A program made the translations under genes and the position numbers. From Rhabditoides inermis (lineage: Eukaryota; Nematoda; Chromadorea; Rhabditida; Rhabditidae): a stretch of DNA of 64,000 nt. Below the pieces are notes generated by a model. It had not been told where the DNA came from. It saw only the letters and a program-made list of their open reading frames with translations, and did not search any database. Of the stretch, positions 33,183 through 45,825 are shown piece after piece (within the stretch, counting starts at the first letter, position 1; every line of letters starts with the position of its first letter). The DNA is taken from positions 12,501 to 76,500 of the forward strand of contig CAWZYM010000380.1 in assembly GCA_963966185.1 (NCBI GenBank), in the 5' to 3' direction.

Positions 33183-34480
33183 GTGAGAATCAGAATATTT
33201 ATATCGGATCAAGTAGCACATAGTAATGTAACTTACGGTAAGGTTACGGTAAAGCACAGTATTATGAGTAATACAATGCCTACTCCGAGTTCCAACCATA
33301 CGTTTTCCAATAGCCCCGTGGATGCGTCCAACCATACGTTTTCCAATTGCCCCGTGGATGCGTCCAACCATACGTTTTCCAATAGCCCCGTGGAAGCGTC
33401 CAACCATACGTTTTCCAATAGCCCCGTGGATGCGTCCAACCATACGTTTTCCAATAGCCCCGTGGATGCGTCCAACCATACGTTTTCCAATAGCCCCGTG
33501 GATGCGTCCAACCATACGTTTTCCAATAGCCCCGTGGATGCGTCCAACCATACGTTTTCCAATAGCCCCGTGGATGCGCCATGCGTTTTCCAATAGCCCC
33601 GTGGATGCGTCCAACCATACGTTTTCCAATAGCCCCGTGGATGCGTTCAACCATACGTTTCCCAATAGCCCCGTGGGTGCGTCCAACCATACGTTTTCCA
33701 ATAGCCCCGTGGATGCGTCCAACCATACGTTTTCCAATAGCCCCGTGGATGCGTCCAACCATACGTTTTCCAATAGCCCCGTGGATGCGTCCAACCATAC
33801 GTTTTCCAATAGCCCCGTGGATGCGTCCAACCATACGTTTTCCAATAGTCCCGTGGATGCGTCCAACCATACGTTTCCCAATAGCCCCGAGGATGCGTCC
33901 AACCATACGTTTTCCAATAGCCCCGTGGATGCGTCCAACCATACGTTTTCCAATAGCCCCGTGGATGCGTCCAACCATACGTTTTCCAATAGCCCCGTGG
34001 ATGCGTCCAACCATACGTTTTCCAATAGCCCCGTGGAAGCGTCCAACCATACGTTTTCCAATAGCCCCGTGGATGCGTCCAACCATACGTTTTCCAATAG
34101 CCCCGTGGATGCGTCCAACCATACGTTTTCCAATAGCCCCGTGGATGCGTCCAACCATACGTTTTCCAATAGCCCCGTGGATGCGTCCAACCATACGTTT
34201 TCCAATAGCCCCGTGGATGCGTCCAACCATACGTTTCCCAATAGCCCCGTGGATGCGTCCAACCATACGTTTTCCAATAGCCCCGTGAATGCGTCCAACC
34301 ATACGTTTTCCAATAGCCCCGTGGATGCGTCCAATCATATGTTTTCCAATAGCCCCGTGGATGCGTCCAACCATACGTTTTCCAATAGCCCCGTGGATGC
34401 GTATTGTTGGTGATGCTTGTGTTGGTGAAGCTCCTGTTTGCGGCTTCTGGGCAACTTTCGATCTCGCGAAAAAAAAAATC
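33183..34480. repeat. dispersed repeat family A, copy 2, with expanded core
   Basis: The left flank (AGAATATTTATATCGGATCA to ACAATGCCTACTCCGAGTTC) and right flank (GTTGGTGATGCTTGTG, TTGCGGCTTCTGGGCAACTT) match the other family A copies. The single central segment of the siblings is replaced by a long 36-bp tandem array. Confidence 0.8.
33290..34410. repeat. 36-bp minisatellite, about 31 units
   Basis: The unit is CCAACCATACGTTTTCCAAT followed by AGCCCCGTGGATGCGT. Units are 95-100% identical, with a single shortened unit near 33577. Because 36 is divisible by three, all stop-free frames stay open and give long 12-residue repeats (for example ASNHTFSNSPVD). These are artefacts unless transcription is shown. 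Confidence 0.95.
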
Positions 34481-34811
34481 AAAACAAAAGTCTAGACTAC
34501 AAGATGAAGACAATACATAATGAGTGCGATAGTCAGTGAAATTTTAAGCGGAGAAGAGTGGGCCGGAACCGGAGAAAAAAATGAAGTAAATTCGATCTTA
34601 TGATATGAGACGTATTTTTACTCTGATTTTGTTTCAAAAAAGACAGCGCATTTTTCTTGTTTTGCGAAATTTATTTCAACGCAAGTGACAAGACACGAAT
34701 TCACGCTTGCACCGTACAGACTGATTTCCGACTGCGCAGTTGTCATCACTCTTTCCAATAGTTTTTTATCGCTCCGATAATTTTACTGAAAGTAAAAACT
34801 TATTCAGGTAC

Positions 34812-35222
34812 AGCACAGAACAGAATAATTATCTCGAATCAAATAGCACATTACAATTATGTAAATTACGACACGGTTACGGTAAAATACAGTAACGCCT
34901 ACTGCGAGTCCCAAAAACACGGATTTCGGTAGTCCCGTGGATGCGTGCGTGCTGTTGGTGGTGCTTGTCATCCCCTGCTTGCGGCTTCTGGGGAAGTTTC
35001 GATCTCGGCGGCGGAAGATCCGGGCTTCAACGATCGATCGCGAAGAGACGTCTTCGAGAGTTTCATCGTCTTCGAGGATTCCTCTCCAGTCTCAATGCCG
35101 TAGATGTAGAGAGTAGCAAAATCGAGTACCAGTCCAGTTAGTGTCCTCCGCCGCACAGCATTGTTCAGGGGTCGGGGGAATAACAGGGGAAGGCACGCGA
35201 CCGCGCGCTAGCAGAGAAAAGG
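34812..35222. repeat. dispersed repeat family A, copy 3
   Basis: Nearly identical to copy 1, including AACACGGATTTCGGTAGTCC and TCAACGATCGATCGCGAAGA. It lies about 330 bp from copy 2 in the same orientation. The central unit is present once. Confidence 0.85.
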
Positions 35223-35393
35223 AAAGGAATGGTACAATACAGATTTCTCACCGGGTTTTAGTTTTTGAACCAATTTTGTAATAACTAATGGAGCGCATGA
35301 AATGTTTTTTTTCTGTTTGTAGTTTGAAAAAAAAGATAGCTAGAAGCGCGGTAAAGGCAAGCTACCACAAAACCACCTTTCCGGAGAAATATC

Positions 35394-35996
35394 TTGGATA
35401 GATTCAATTTGACGTACTTTTTTATCAGCATCATTAATAACCACTCCAGCACAAACACCCCACATAACGTTTTCTGTTGGCTGGGTTGCAAGAATTTTCG
35501 TAGTCCGAAAATTCGTATTCCGAAATGTGTCCAGATTCGGGTGCCGATGCTTCGAACTCGATATGTATTGAAGAATTGCCAGACTTCCCTGACCCTTTGC
35601 CTTTCTTCAAAGTCTCCGGACAATAAGGAGAAAAAAAACGGCAGATGTTACTCTGAAGTCTGGCAGCTTTATCCCCGAATTGTATTTTTCATAATTTCTT
35701 TTCGAACGATCCGCAGAATCGACTGTCTCAGCCAAGTCCGGATGCTACTCAGAAATAGTCGTGCTGAATATGACGTCATCGTTGGCTTCCGGGAGAGTGG
35801 TGGATTTTCATGTAGGATTGGCAGCGACAAGCGTCAGCAGAACCTTCATGCCGATTGGTGGCAGATACCTTGCTCTGTTTACATGCCAATGATTTTCAGA
35901 TTTCATTTTCATTTCATTTTCTTTAGCAACGTTGAATATACACAGGGTGAGACACAAAGAAATCCAATCGAGTGTATAGTCTATAGTGATGAGTAA
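35394..35996 (+). other. 200-codon open frame, no family recognised
   Basis: An uninterrupted plus frame with no signal peptide and no recognisable motif (SRAEYDVIVGFRESGGFSCR is the most protein-like part). The surroundings are repeat-rich. It may be a chance frame or a fragment of an unrecognised element. Confidence 0.2.
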
Positions 35997-36109
35997 CGAC
36001 CAGCGCTTTTATAGAAATTTCGTGACAAAGACTGTGTGAAACAATTTTTTTTCATGCGAAGTTTTAAAAAATGCAAAAAAAGCATCGAATAGTCATATAT
36101 GTAGATATG

Positions 36110-36265
36110 GAGGCCGGTGAAATGTGTATTGTTGCTACGTGTTTATAAAGATTTCTTTCTGCTTTAAAGTTACATAATTTGGCAAAAAAAGGTTTGCGCT
36201 TAGCGTGAATCAAACCGGCATAGTATGGTCCACAAACCGTGAGCTTTACCACAACAATACGTTTT
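36110..36265 (-). mobile_element. tRNA-derived SINE-like repeat, copy B
   Basis: Shares with copy A the tRNA-like core (minus strand GGTTTGATTCACGC for the B box, GTTGTGGTAAAGC for the D-arm) and TTTGCCAAATT. Further similarity continues to about 36465 (TTCGATAAGCATTT..., CCGTTCTTTCGC), matching 18230-18380. Confidence 0.5.
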
Positions 36266-36631
36266 GACAAGATGTGTAACATAGCGAGGAGATGCGTACA
36301 GAGCTCCATTTTTCGATAAGCATTTCGGCGTAAAGTTCGAATTCGCTTTACAAAGCGTTCAGTTAATGGTAGGTAACAAGGAACCGCCGTTCTTTCGCGT
36401 TTTTTTGTTTGTGATGTGTTTCTATGTCTCAAGCAATGGCCAAAAGTCAAAACTAACCGTCACTGAGCCGACTAGTCATACGTTTCATCAACCACGAAAG
36501 CGCCGTTTCGTGTTCTTTAAAGGTCACCGAATCTATTCGCACGCAAGTGGCAAGGCAAGATTTCATGCATCATACAACCTGCTTGCGACGGGGCGGGTGT
36601 TTCATAATCAGACGAACGGCCTTTCTGCCAT

Positions 36632-36693
36632 CTCTCTCTCCCCCCTCTCTTTCTCTCCTCTCTTTCTCTCCTCTCTTTCTCTCCCCCCCCCCC

Positions 36694-36778
<85 letters not shown>
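36632..36778. repeat. (CT)n compound microsatellite
   Basis: CT and CCTCTTTCT units, then an almost pure (CT)n run. Confidence 0.95.
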
Positions 36779-36779
<1 letters not shown>

Positions 36780-37199
36780 TCTCGAAAAAAGCAACATCGC
36801 AGCCGCCGGCTGGCGCAATCTTGTTGTGTCATATGAGACATCTGGCTAGATAGTATCCCATATCAGCTGATTGGATCGGCTGATTGGTTGATGTCATGAT
36901 CACTTGATCATTGGCTAGGCAATTTCCCGGACGGATATCTTTGGCAGATCGTAGTCTTTTTTCTCTCTCGCTGTGTCACTGTGGCAGGATCGTTGAATCT
37001 TCCGTTTGCTTGTTTCTCTCACTCTGTTATGCTGTTTTCAATTCAAATTTATACGAATCGCAGTGCTATCCATTCCTTCTAGCCACTTGTGTTTTTCAGA
37101 CCTTTTTTTTGGGAAAATGAGACTAACAAGAGTATCATTCACCTTTCTGTATTTTTTTCAAATGACATGATAAGTTTAGCGTTTGATAAAAAATAGCTG

Positions 37200-38028
37200 A
37201 CAAGCAAATGGCAACAGGTCACCCCCCACAACTCGCTATGTTATGATGGAATCTTGTAGGTATGCCCCATACCAAGCTTTAGCCAAAATTAAAAATCTCG
37301 GAGAGCACGGGAAGTGTCCTAAGTCACCGGAAGTTCACGTGCGATAGGTCATTGCGCATGACATCCCGGAATGCGAACAGGGAAACAACGGTTCAGCGGC
37401 ATAGTGGCTAGTGAACTATCTCTGAATTACTGACAACCAAGGTACGGTCCCTGTCGGTGCAATACGTTTTGCCAAATTTGAAACACATTTTTGGATCAAG
37501 TCTTTACATCAGAAACGAAAAATTGTTGAATTTTGATCTTTGATTGGTTACTTTCTTCTTACTTGCATTATCAGAGCATAAATCAACTGTGAAGCGGGAA
37601 AATTAGTCATCCTGTCATCAATCTTCCTAATGAAGCACACGAGAATCTTTAAATAATTCAAATAACTTCTGAAAAAGTTTGTTTTTATATGATCCCATAC
37701 TTGTGTTTTTTTCTCTCTCGTAAAATGTGTTTCAAATTCGGCAAAAAGTTTTGCACCGACGGTGATCGAACCTTGGTCACCACTAACCATAAGTTAGCTC
37801 ACTAGCCACTAAACCGCCGAACCGTTGTTTTGTTCTCCGCATTTCGTGATGTCATGCGCTATGACCTATCGCGCATCGAATTGCACGTGAACTTCCGGTG
37901 ACTAATTAAGACACTTCCGGTGCTCTCCGAGATTTTTAATTTTGGCTAGGGCTTGGTATGGGGCATACCTACAAGATTCCATCATAACATAGCGAGTTGT
38001 GGGGGGTGACCTGTTGCCATTTGCTTGT
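37200..38028. mobile_element. foldback element with tRNA-like heads in both arms
   Basis: The ends ACAAGCAAATGGCAACAGGT and ACCTGTTGCCATTTGCTTGT are exact complements. The arms (37200-37510 and about 37725-38028) remain about 90% complementary. Each arm contains a 70-75 nt tRNA-like unit: plus strand 37391-37465 with CATAGTGGCTAGTGAAC, and minus strand 37811-37738 with TTTAGTGGCTAGTGAGC and GGTTCGATCACC. The loop is about 215 bp. Confidence 0.8.
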
Positions 38029-38232
38029 GAGGGTAATGCACACTGCATGTTTCGGATCTTTTTGCGTCAGATCATCTCAGTTTAGTTGTATATGAAAATG
38101 AGATGTTGATGGATGCGCACTAATCGAATCCGTTTCCCGACCGCCTCTCCAGGGATCAAGGACTCTTTCTCCCTCAGTCAATGCAACAATGGTCTTATCC
38201 GGAAACCGGTAGAATAGCCCCGCAGGCGCGAT

Positions 38233-38279
<47 letters not shown>

Positions 38280-38977
38280 GGGAGCGCCTGGTCATACTAG
38301 TAACATTGTCACCTTTTCCATGCTATCACTGTTGTCACTACAACACGATCCTGTTTCCTTTTTCGTCTCACACTTTTTCATAGTTTCCGTTTCGGTGCAG
38401 TGTGATCACAATTGCTGTCAGCATATGCGAGTTTCCATGTCATGTTTGATTATGACATCCCACTCCCTGATATGTTGTGAATACTGTTGCCGTGCGTTTC
38501 TTCAATTATAAACGCTTCAAATGTATTAACGCACAAAGGTTTCAATTGTTTCATTCGATCTTCCGAGAAACTGCGAGCCTTATGCCCTAATGTCTCGGTT
38601 TTGCATTAGAACATGTATGTACTCGTTTCTGTCATAAATCTGATAAAGTAGTGACATATTCACCACCGATAACGCTACCGAAATGTGTTCATGGATCACT
38701 GTACCTGAATGTGAGTACACCTCGTGACTTTTGTGAGTTTCATGGATTGCTACTCCTTCTGTTCACTTTCACTTCAAACACGTTTGTTGTGGGGTGGGTG
38801 GTGACATAGAGTGATAAAATGATGTGGTGATACCCTTCGGACACGCGAACTCAAACTTGTTATGTCATTCGATTACACTTTGCAGTTCGAAATTTTAAAT
38901 TTTGTTGTTAGTTTGTTGAATTGCATTCGTGCCTCGTACATTAATAACAAAGTTATTCTTTTTTTCCAGGAACAGAA
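38029..38977. other. no gene recognised; upstream region of CRAL-TRIO-GOLD gene
   Basis: Intergenic apart from the (CT)n run. TTTTTTTCCAG at 38960-38969, 8 bases before the next ATG, is a likely trans-splice acceptor. Confidence 0.55.
38240..38277. repeat. (CT)n microsatellite
   Basis: A pure CT run flanked by CCCCCC and GCGGGAGCG. Confidence 0.95.
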
Positions 38978-41455
38978 ATGCCGGAAGACCCTCAGGAGGT
39001 AGCGGTGCAGAAGGTGGTTGAAACTGAAAAAAAACATCGCATAGTTCACTGCTGGCTACGATAACAAGAAACACATTTATGTGCCTTTGAATAGAATAAG
39101 TATTGACTTTGAAGAATGTGGATATTGTTCACATTTGTCAGATATTGATCAAAACAATTTCTTTTAGCTCCGCGACGCAGTTCAACCCATACTTCATTCC
39201 AACTATGATAGAGGTGAACATTTTATTTAAAAAATGAGAACGTAATTTCATAAACTTTTTTGAGACAAAAACACGACTTTTCTCATTGATTAGCAAGTTT
39301 TATCGTAGCATAGAGAAGACTTTATCTCTTCAAATATGTTTCTTTTCTTCTTTTCGAGAGATCATCTGAATAATTGAAAAATATGATTATTCCGGTGCGT
39401 GCATGTGGAACGTGAAGTCGAGAAATGTAATAAATCAATACATCAATAAGTCAATAATACAGGCTACAATCTGGCTCGGTGGCTGCAGAGCAACGACTTC
39501 AATCACGACAAGACCGTGCACATGCTCTCGTGGGTATCGATGTATCTATTGATTTCATTTATTGATTTTATGAATATAGCTGAGACAAGGAGAAATGGAA
39601 TGCGGCAGTTCAAAGATAGCGTTAAAACATATTGCTGCATGGGAAGCTTTTTAGGTCCACCAGTGTTACATTACTATTTATGAAGAGTATTGACTCTACA
39701 AAAGAGAAACACATGCAGGTTTACGTACATACCATTATTGTCAGGAAGCATCTCAAATGGCGCAACGAACGCGCACTCGACGCCCCGGGAGACAACAAAC
39801 TGCAGAGATGCAAGGTGGGAGCGGGGCCAGAGTGGGCAGGGCTACGCAACGCTCATCACCAAAGAGACACTCCGTGACTCGAGCACTGTAGCTGTGAATA
39901 ACGAGAAAGTGGGCGGGGCTAGATAAGGCGGCGCCTATTCAGATCTCCTCCGAGTTCGCGCCTCTGTCGATCATTGGATGGAATCGGGAGGACGGCGACA
40001 GGCTGTTGGTGAGTCGGAGAAAGTCTCAAAAATTCTTATGGAAATAATGGAGAAACGTGAGACATATTCATTTTCAAAGATAAACACGTGATCCAAGCAA
40101 ATGCTACTCTAGCTAATGCATTTGGCTAATGAATCAAAAAGGTATCGTTTTCGTGTGAAAATTCTTTTATGTTGTTCACGATACATTGATATATTGCAGG
40201 TAGTCGATCAGTCAGGTTGCGTCGACATTGGCGGCGTGATGAAGGTGCGTTGGATTATATTATCAATCAGTCAATCAATCAATCAATAGTTTACCCAGAG
40301 TCGTTATATCTGAATACGACAACACAAGTTGTATTATTGGGTTACACTTTATGTTCGCGCGCTGCGAGGTATATCAGAGGAAGACGAAGAGTCAGCTCTC
40401 GGCTATAACGTGGAAAACAAGAGAAGCAGACGACTGTGGCACCGTATTTCGAATTGCAAAAGAAGATCCAAAACTATTGCTTTGGCGCATGCTATATTGT
40501 TCACTAGTTTTATCTTTTTTCAAATCACTTTTGAGGTGACTGAGTTTGAAAACTGGTGAACAATGAGAAAAACTGCGTGATTTCTTTCAGGTCTACCCGT
40601 ATGAAAGACAAGAAAACCCAAAAGGATTTTGTGTCCGATTCATCGAAGTTCAGTTGCCACTCGAAGCGAGGTGCTAAATATCTACATGCGATGGTCCGTT
40701 CGAAAGACTAGACAGGACGAGTATGAAACGCGGATCGGATCTATCAGAGCTAGTAATGAAAAGTGTTTGTGATCGGATAGAGCGTAGTGTACATGTGACC
40801 TTCAAGAAAATATCAGTTTGTAGTTTCTGTAGTTTGTGCTCTGTGTGTTTTGTAGTTCGTGTTTTGCAGGCAGTCCAACCCACCGAGTATCTGCACAACA
40901 TGTTCCGCAACTTTGAGAAGATCAGAAGGATAATTACGGAGGTTCGGGGAGAAAGAAGTGGGAGAAGGAAGAAGGAGAGCAGAGAGATAGTAGAGAGAAA
41001 GAGAAAGCGAGAGAAAGAGACACACACAAAGAGAGAGAGAGAGAGAGACTTTCAGAGAGAAGAGCTGCTTGGCCGCCAGTGCTACGCGCAGTACATCTTC
41101 GATCTCGACGGCCTCTCGTTCGACCCCTTTCTTCTCTCCGTCATCAACGGTCAGACCACGCCCACTTTAGCCACGCCCATTCAACTCTATCCAATTCGTC
41201 AGTCACAGCAATTCTGTGACACTCTGTACTCTGTTTTGTTCGTGTTGTCTCTTGCCTTGTTCAATGATGTCACACACGTTCACTGATCCTCTAATAGTAA
41301 ATGGATGATAAGCATAAGGAATGGAAAGATAATTGCGAAGAATCAAATTATCAACAAAACTCTTGTTGTAGGCCCGTTCAAGGTGTCCTGGCTGCTTTCC
41401 GCGGCGCAGTTCCGAGAGTGGATAGACAAGTTCATCGTCGTCAATGCGCCTGGGT

Positions 41456-41520
<65 letters not shown>

Positions 41521-42349
41521 GGAAAGAGCGAGAGAGAGAGAGAGAGAAAGAGAGAGAGGTGGAGGGAAAGAGCGAGAGAGAAGAGAAGAAGGGAGGAAGA
41601 GAAAGAAAGATAAAAAATGAAACGTAAGTTTTCCAGCTACATTAACGTCCTCTGGTCCGCTGTGTCGGCGTTCATTCCCGAGCAGGCGAAGGTGAAAGCC
41701 AAATATCGGTTGAGATCCATTTATTGACTTATCGATCGATTTCAGCACCGTGTGATCATTCCCTCCTCCTCGCACTGCATGCAAGTGCTGGGCGATATGT
41801 GCGATCAGGTATTGTATTGATTGTTTCTTTATAATAATATTTTTCAAATTCATTACATTGATCGATTATTGATTCATGGTTAAAGAAACACTATTTGTTG
41901 TTATCGAAATATTGATAATAATCGGGTATTATGTATTTACCGATTGTTTTCAGGACTACCTCCCCGTAAAATACGGCGGCACAATGAAGGACGAAGCAGT
42001 TTTCGAGTATCCCAAGCCAGTGCCCAAGGTAGAGCTGACGGGGCGGGGCGAAAGGGGGCGGAGCCTTCCTAATTTTCTTTGAAGTTTATATTTCTTAAAC
42101 TCATTTTGTCACTTTGAGAGGCATACGTTTCATACGTTTTGTATCAGTTCAATAACTACGCTCCACTTAATCTGATCTCGCTATCTGACCGTGATGATTC
42201 ATTCAATGGTGGCTAACCTATAAACTATGACGTCATCTTTCGTATTTCAGGAGTTGTACTGGACTCCGCGGTCCGACTATCCGCAGCCAGCGGAATTGCA
42301 CAAGATACACATTCCGGCGGGTAAGCAAGACGCGCTCTCTCTCTCTCTC

Positions 42350-42405
<56 letters not shown>

Positions 42406-43005
42406 CCTCTCTCTCCCTCTCTCTCCTCTCTCCCTCTACCCTGACCCTCCTTTCAGGCAAGCACCGTTCCCTCATCTACCACCTCCCAGCCGATACGACT
42501 ATCGAGATCTTCTCGATGAACGACGCGGACGTCACCTACACATTCCACTGGGCTCCCAAGCAGGTGGGCGTGACGTCATCAGATATTACGTCATAACCTC
42601 ATTTCGTGAAGTCACAGTTTGTCTTTTTATGTAACAATCACGTTCGGTGACGTCATGATGTTATAGGACACCCCGGAAGACGAGTTGGAGTTGGTGCAGC
42701 CGCAGATTCTCAGGAATCCCGTGCCGGCTATGGACAGGTGATCGATCGAAAAAGTGATGTCAATCGATAAGTCAATATTCAGGTATGATCAATACTGCGA
42801 GAAGGCGGGCTACTACCAGATTCGGCTCACCAACGACGCGTGGCTGATGGGCACGACGTTCCGGTGAGGCCACGCCCACGCTAACCACGCCCACTCTAAT
42901 TGTTTCAGGATGATTGTGACTGACTTGTCTCGAAATGAGTTGACGGCACTCAATCAGAAGGAGAAATGGGTGAAGGCTGGCAGCAAGTACACGCCGAGAA
43001 AATGA
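38978..43005 (+). CDS. CRAL-TRIO and GOLD domain phospholipid-transfer-type protein
   Basis: Complete 17-exon model with consistent phases and 398 residues: 38978-39013, 39168-39213, 39463-39529, 39745-39814, 39943-40008, 40200-40244, 40870-40941, 41056-41149, 41372-41453, 41637-41691, 41746-41808, 41954-42028, 42251-42320, 42457-42563, 42667-42737, 42783-42863 and 42909-43005. The N-terminal helical region shows LARWLQSNDFNHDKT and LSKHLKWR (CRAL-TRIO-N). The lipid-binding lobe shows LLVVDQSGCVDIGGVMK, YAQYIFDLDGLSFD, FIVVNAPGYINVLW and DYLPVKYGGTMKDE. The C-terminal beta-rich GOLD domain shows TTIEIFSMNDADVTYTFHW and GYYQIRLTNDAWLMGTTFR. This is the architecture of SEC14L-type proteins and C. 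elegans CTG-1/CTG-2, thought to bind and move hydrophobic ligands. Introns 7 and 9 are GA-rich and intron 13 is CT-rich. No defects are seen. Confidence 0.92.
41457..41600. repeat. (GA)n tract in CRAL-TRIO-GOLD intron 9
   Basis: GA repeats with GGTGGAGGGAAAGAGC interruptions fill most of the intron up to 35 bases before the acceptor. Confidence 0.95.
42330..42427. repeat. (CT)n tract in CRAL-TRIO-GOLD intron 13
   Basis: An almost pure CT run occupying the centre of the 136-bp intron. Confidence 0.95.
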
Positions 43006-43620
43006 AAGAAAAAATGCCCCCCCCCTTTTCTCTTTGTCGCTCCTCTCTTTCCTTGTCTTGTCTCACTATCACTTTTCCTATTCGCATTTTTCGATGATCT
43101 AATCTGCGAATGATATGTGTATGTATAGGTTGGCTGTACGTATGTACGTAATGTATGTTGGTCAATGTGAAATTGAGTGTGATAAAAACTATGTGTGGTC
43201 TTTTAAACATTAAATATGATGTCATTCACGAAAACAAAATGAGTGTGTTGATTGAATAGTTTATGATTTGTTGACTGGTCGAGTTTGTTTCAAATTGTAT
43301 GTGATTGCCTAATTATAAAAAAAAACCAGTGATACGTTGCGGTCGTTCGACCGTTTTCCTAATTAGGTTTCGATCAAAGTTTTGCCATCTTCGATTTTTG
43401 TCAGTTATGATTCCTCTGATCTCACGCCACGTGAAAAACTCTTGGAATTCGACTGATATGAAAATAATCCCACGTTTTCTACGGACAGAATCGACTTACG
43501 ATAACCACAAGTTTTGATATAGTGATATGGAAAGGCAGATCGCCAATGGTAAATCGTTTATATTTGTGCTTTATCGTGGAATTAAATAGTTGTAAATCGA
43601 TAACGAACATTCCAGTAACT

Positions 43621-45576
43621 ATGCTACTTCTCCTATCAATTCTGGCCGGCACGACGGCAGCCGTCAATTTACAATATGTGGACAGTTTCGGAAGGAACAA
43701 GGTGATGTTGTGTTTTGATATTGTGTGTACGAAATCACAAACCACAATCTACAGATGGTTCACCTCGCCGGTGCAGCGTATTCCAGCAACCCACAGCAGT
43801 GTCTGACAAGGAGATTCGAAAATGCAACGGTGATATTCTTAATTTATCAAACAGCCGTATTTCAATTTTAAATACAACACGGACTCTTAAGTCCGCTGTT
43901 GACTTGAGCTGTGCAGCAGCACGGACACAAAAAGGAAAGACTTTATGTTCTCATGCGGTCAAATTTTGGTCGCGGATAGCGGGATACCGTTCGCAAACAA
44001 AAACTAGAGTGGCAGTGATGTGTAGTTTTAACACTTGCTTGCAGATGCGTCGCCAAGTGACGGTGGCCTGTGATCTCATCTCCGATACGTGCAGTGGATT
44101 CACGGCGGTGGCAGACGCCGACAAGGCTATTGTCATCGCGTTCCGGTGAGCTGTAGGAAACAAGGTATCAAACAAAGAAATCACTGACCCTCCTGCGACC
44201 TGCGTACATGTACATGAAACATGGCGGAACAAAGACCTGCTTAGGTTTCGAGGGTTGCATGTGATAGAACCATCTCTGTTGTTCATTTGTTCATTTTTTC
44301 ACCCCAAAACATTTTAAAAAAAAGTTCAATCTTGATTCGTTTGCCAACTAGTGAATATGAGAGCAAATATCTAGAAAGGAAGGAACAATCTAATGAAAAT
44401 GTTTTTGTTGTGAAATTCTTTCATAACCAGAGGATCGGGCAACTACACGCAGATCACAGAAGAGGTCATCGAGGCTATTCTCAAGAAGAAGGTGAGAACA
44501 CAATGCACAGTGATCAGGCTACAAAACACAATACGTAGATATTTGAACTCACTACAAAAATTCATCCTATGTACTTTGGTGTTTACAGAACACATACCTG
44601 AACATAATCTACATTGAACAGGGGATACAAAACACAAGTGTTCATCTCATCAGCAATAAAAAAACGTACTACTTGAGTGTTCACAGAACACACACCATAA
44701 CACAAACCACAGTGATCAATATTACACAAGCGTTCAAATCAACACAACTTCAAAACGTACTACTTCACAAGCACACGAAACAAACCGTCTTTTCCAGGTA
44801 CCATTCGTTGCCGGTGGAAAAGTGTGCGACTATTTCAACGAAGCATTCAACGATCTGTGGAGGAATGTGAGAGATTTTGTTTAAATGCAAATAATCTATA
44901 GGGTATCCCCCCGGTTCACGGTACGGCAGCCATCTCGCTGCATACTTTCTAGACATCATTTCATCGCATCTAATCGCGCTATCGGCCCGCGCAAGACCAT
45001 TCGACCGCGCGAATCGCGCGCTTTGCGGTCTGATTTTAGGGAAATGAAGGTGATTTGCAATTCTAATGAAGCATAGTTCTTCACCTTCCAGAGCTAATAA
45101 CTCTTTCCGGAGTTGATGAATTTTTCCAATTTTTGGATATGTGGTGTGAATCCACAGTTCCAATAAAAGTCTAGATTTCGATTTTTGAATTTTGATCTAG
45201 TTTTCTTGTTATCAATCGATAACCACGTTTTTGAGGCTATTCAATAGGTGAAATCTAGAAAACTTAATAACTCACTTCAAACCCATGCTACAGAACCCAG
45301 TTTGAGGGAGAAGGTTCTTTGATAGCGTCTGCACAGAACTCTAGTTTTCGATTTTTCGATTTCTTTCATTTTTCCCGTGTTTTCGGTGTAAAACCTCGAA
45401 ATTTCTCCAATTTGCATAAAAAGTTCGTCATTTCGCCCATGTCTGGCCGACCGCCGATAATTCGCGTACCGTGAAAACGGGGGAAACCCTATAAACTTTC
45501 TTGAATTTTCAGGGAATGAAAGACGACTTCCTCACGCTGCGTACAAAGTATCCGGGATATGAGTTGTGGGTGAGGA

Positions 45577-45626
<50 letters not shown>

Positions 45627-45765
45627 TTTTCAGCTCACCGGACATTCTCTGGGCGCATCGATAGCGTCGATTGCTGCAGCCTACATCGTGCATCTGGGAC
45701 TCTATCCATCGGAGAAGGTGGGTTATTTCTCTCTCTTTCTCTCTCTCCCTCTCTCTCCCTCCCTA

Positions 45766-45825
<60 letters not shown>

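Noticed and set aside
33290..34410. CRISPR-like periodic array
   Set aside because: Units are contiguous with no unique spacers; the genome is eukaryotic.
33150..34513. 12-residue-repeat proteins in both strands of the 36-bp array
   Set aside because: The unit length is a multiple of three and stop-free, so open frames are expected. The flanks are a dispersed non-coding repeat.
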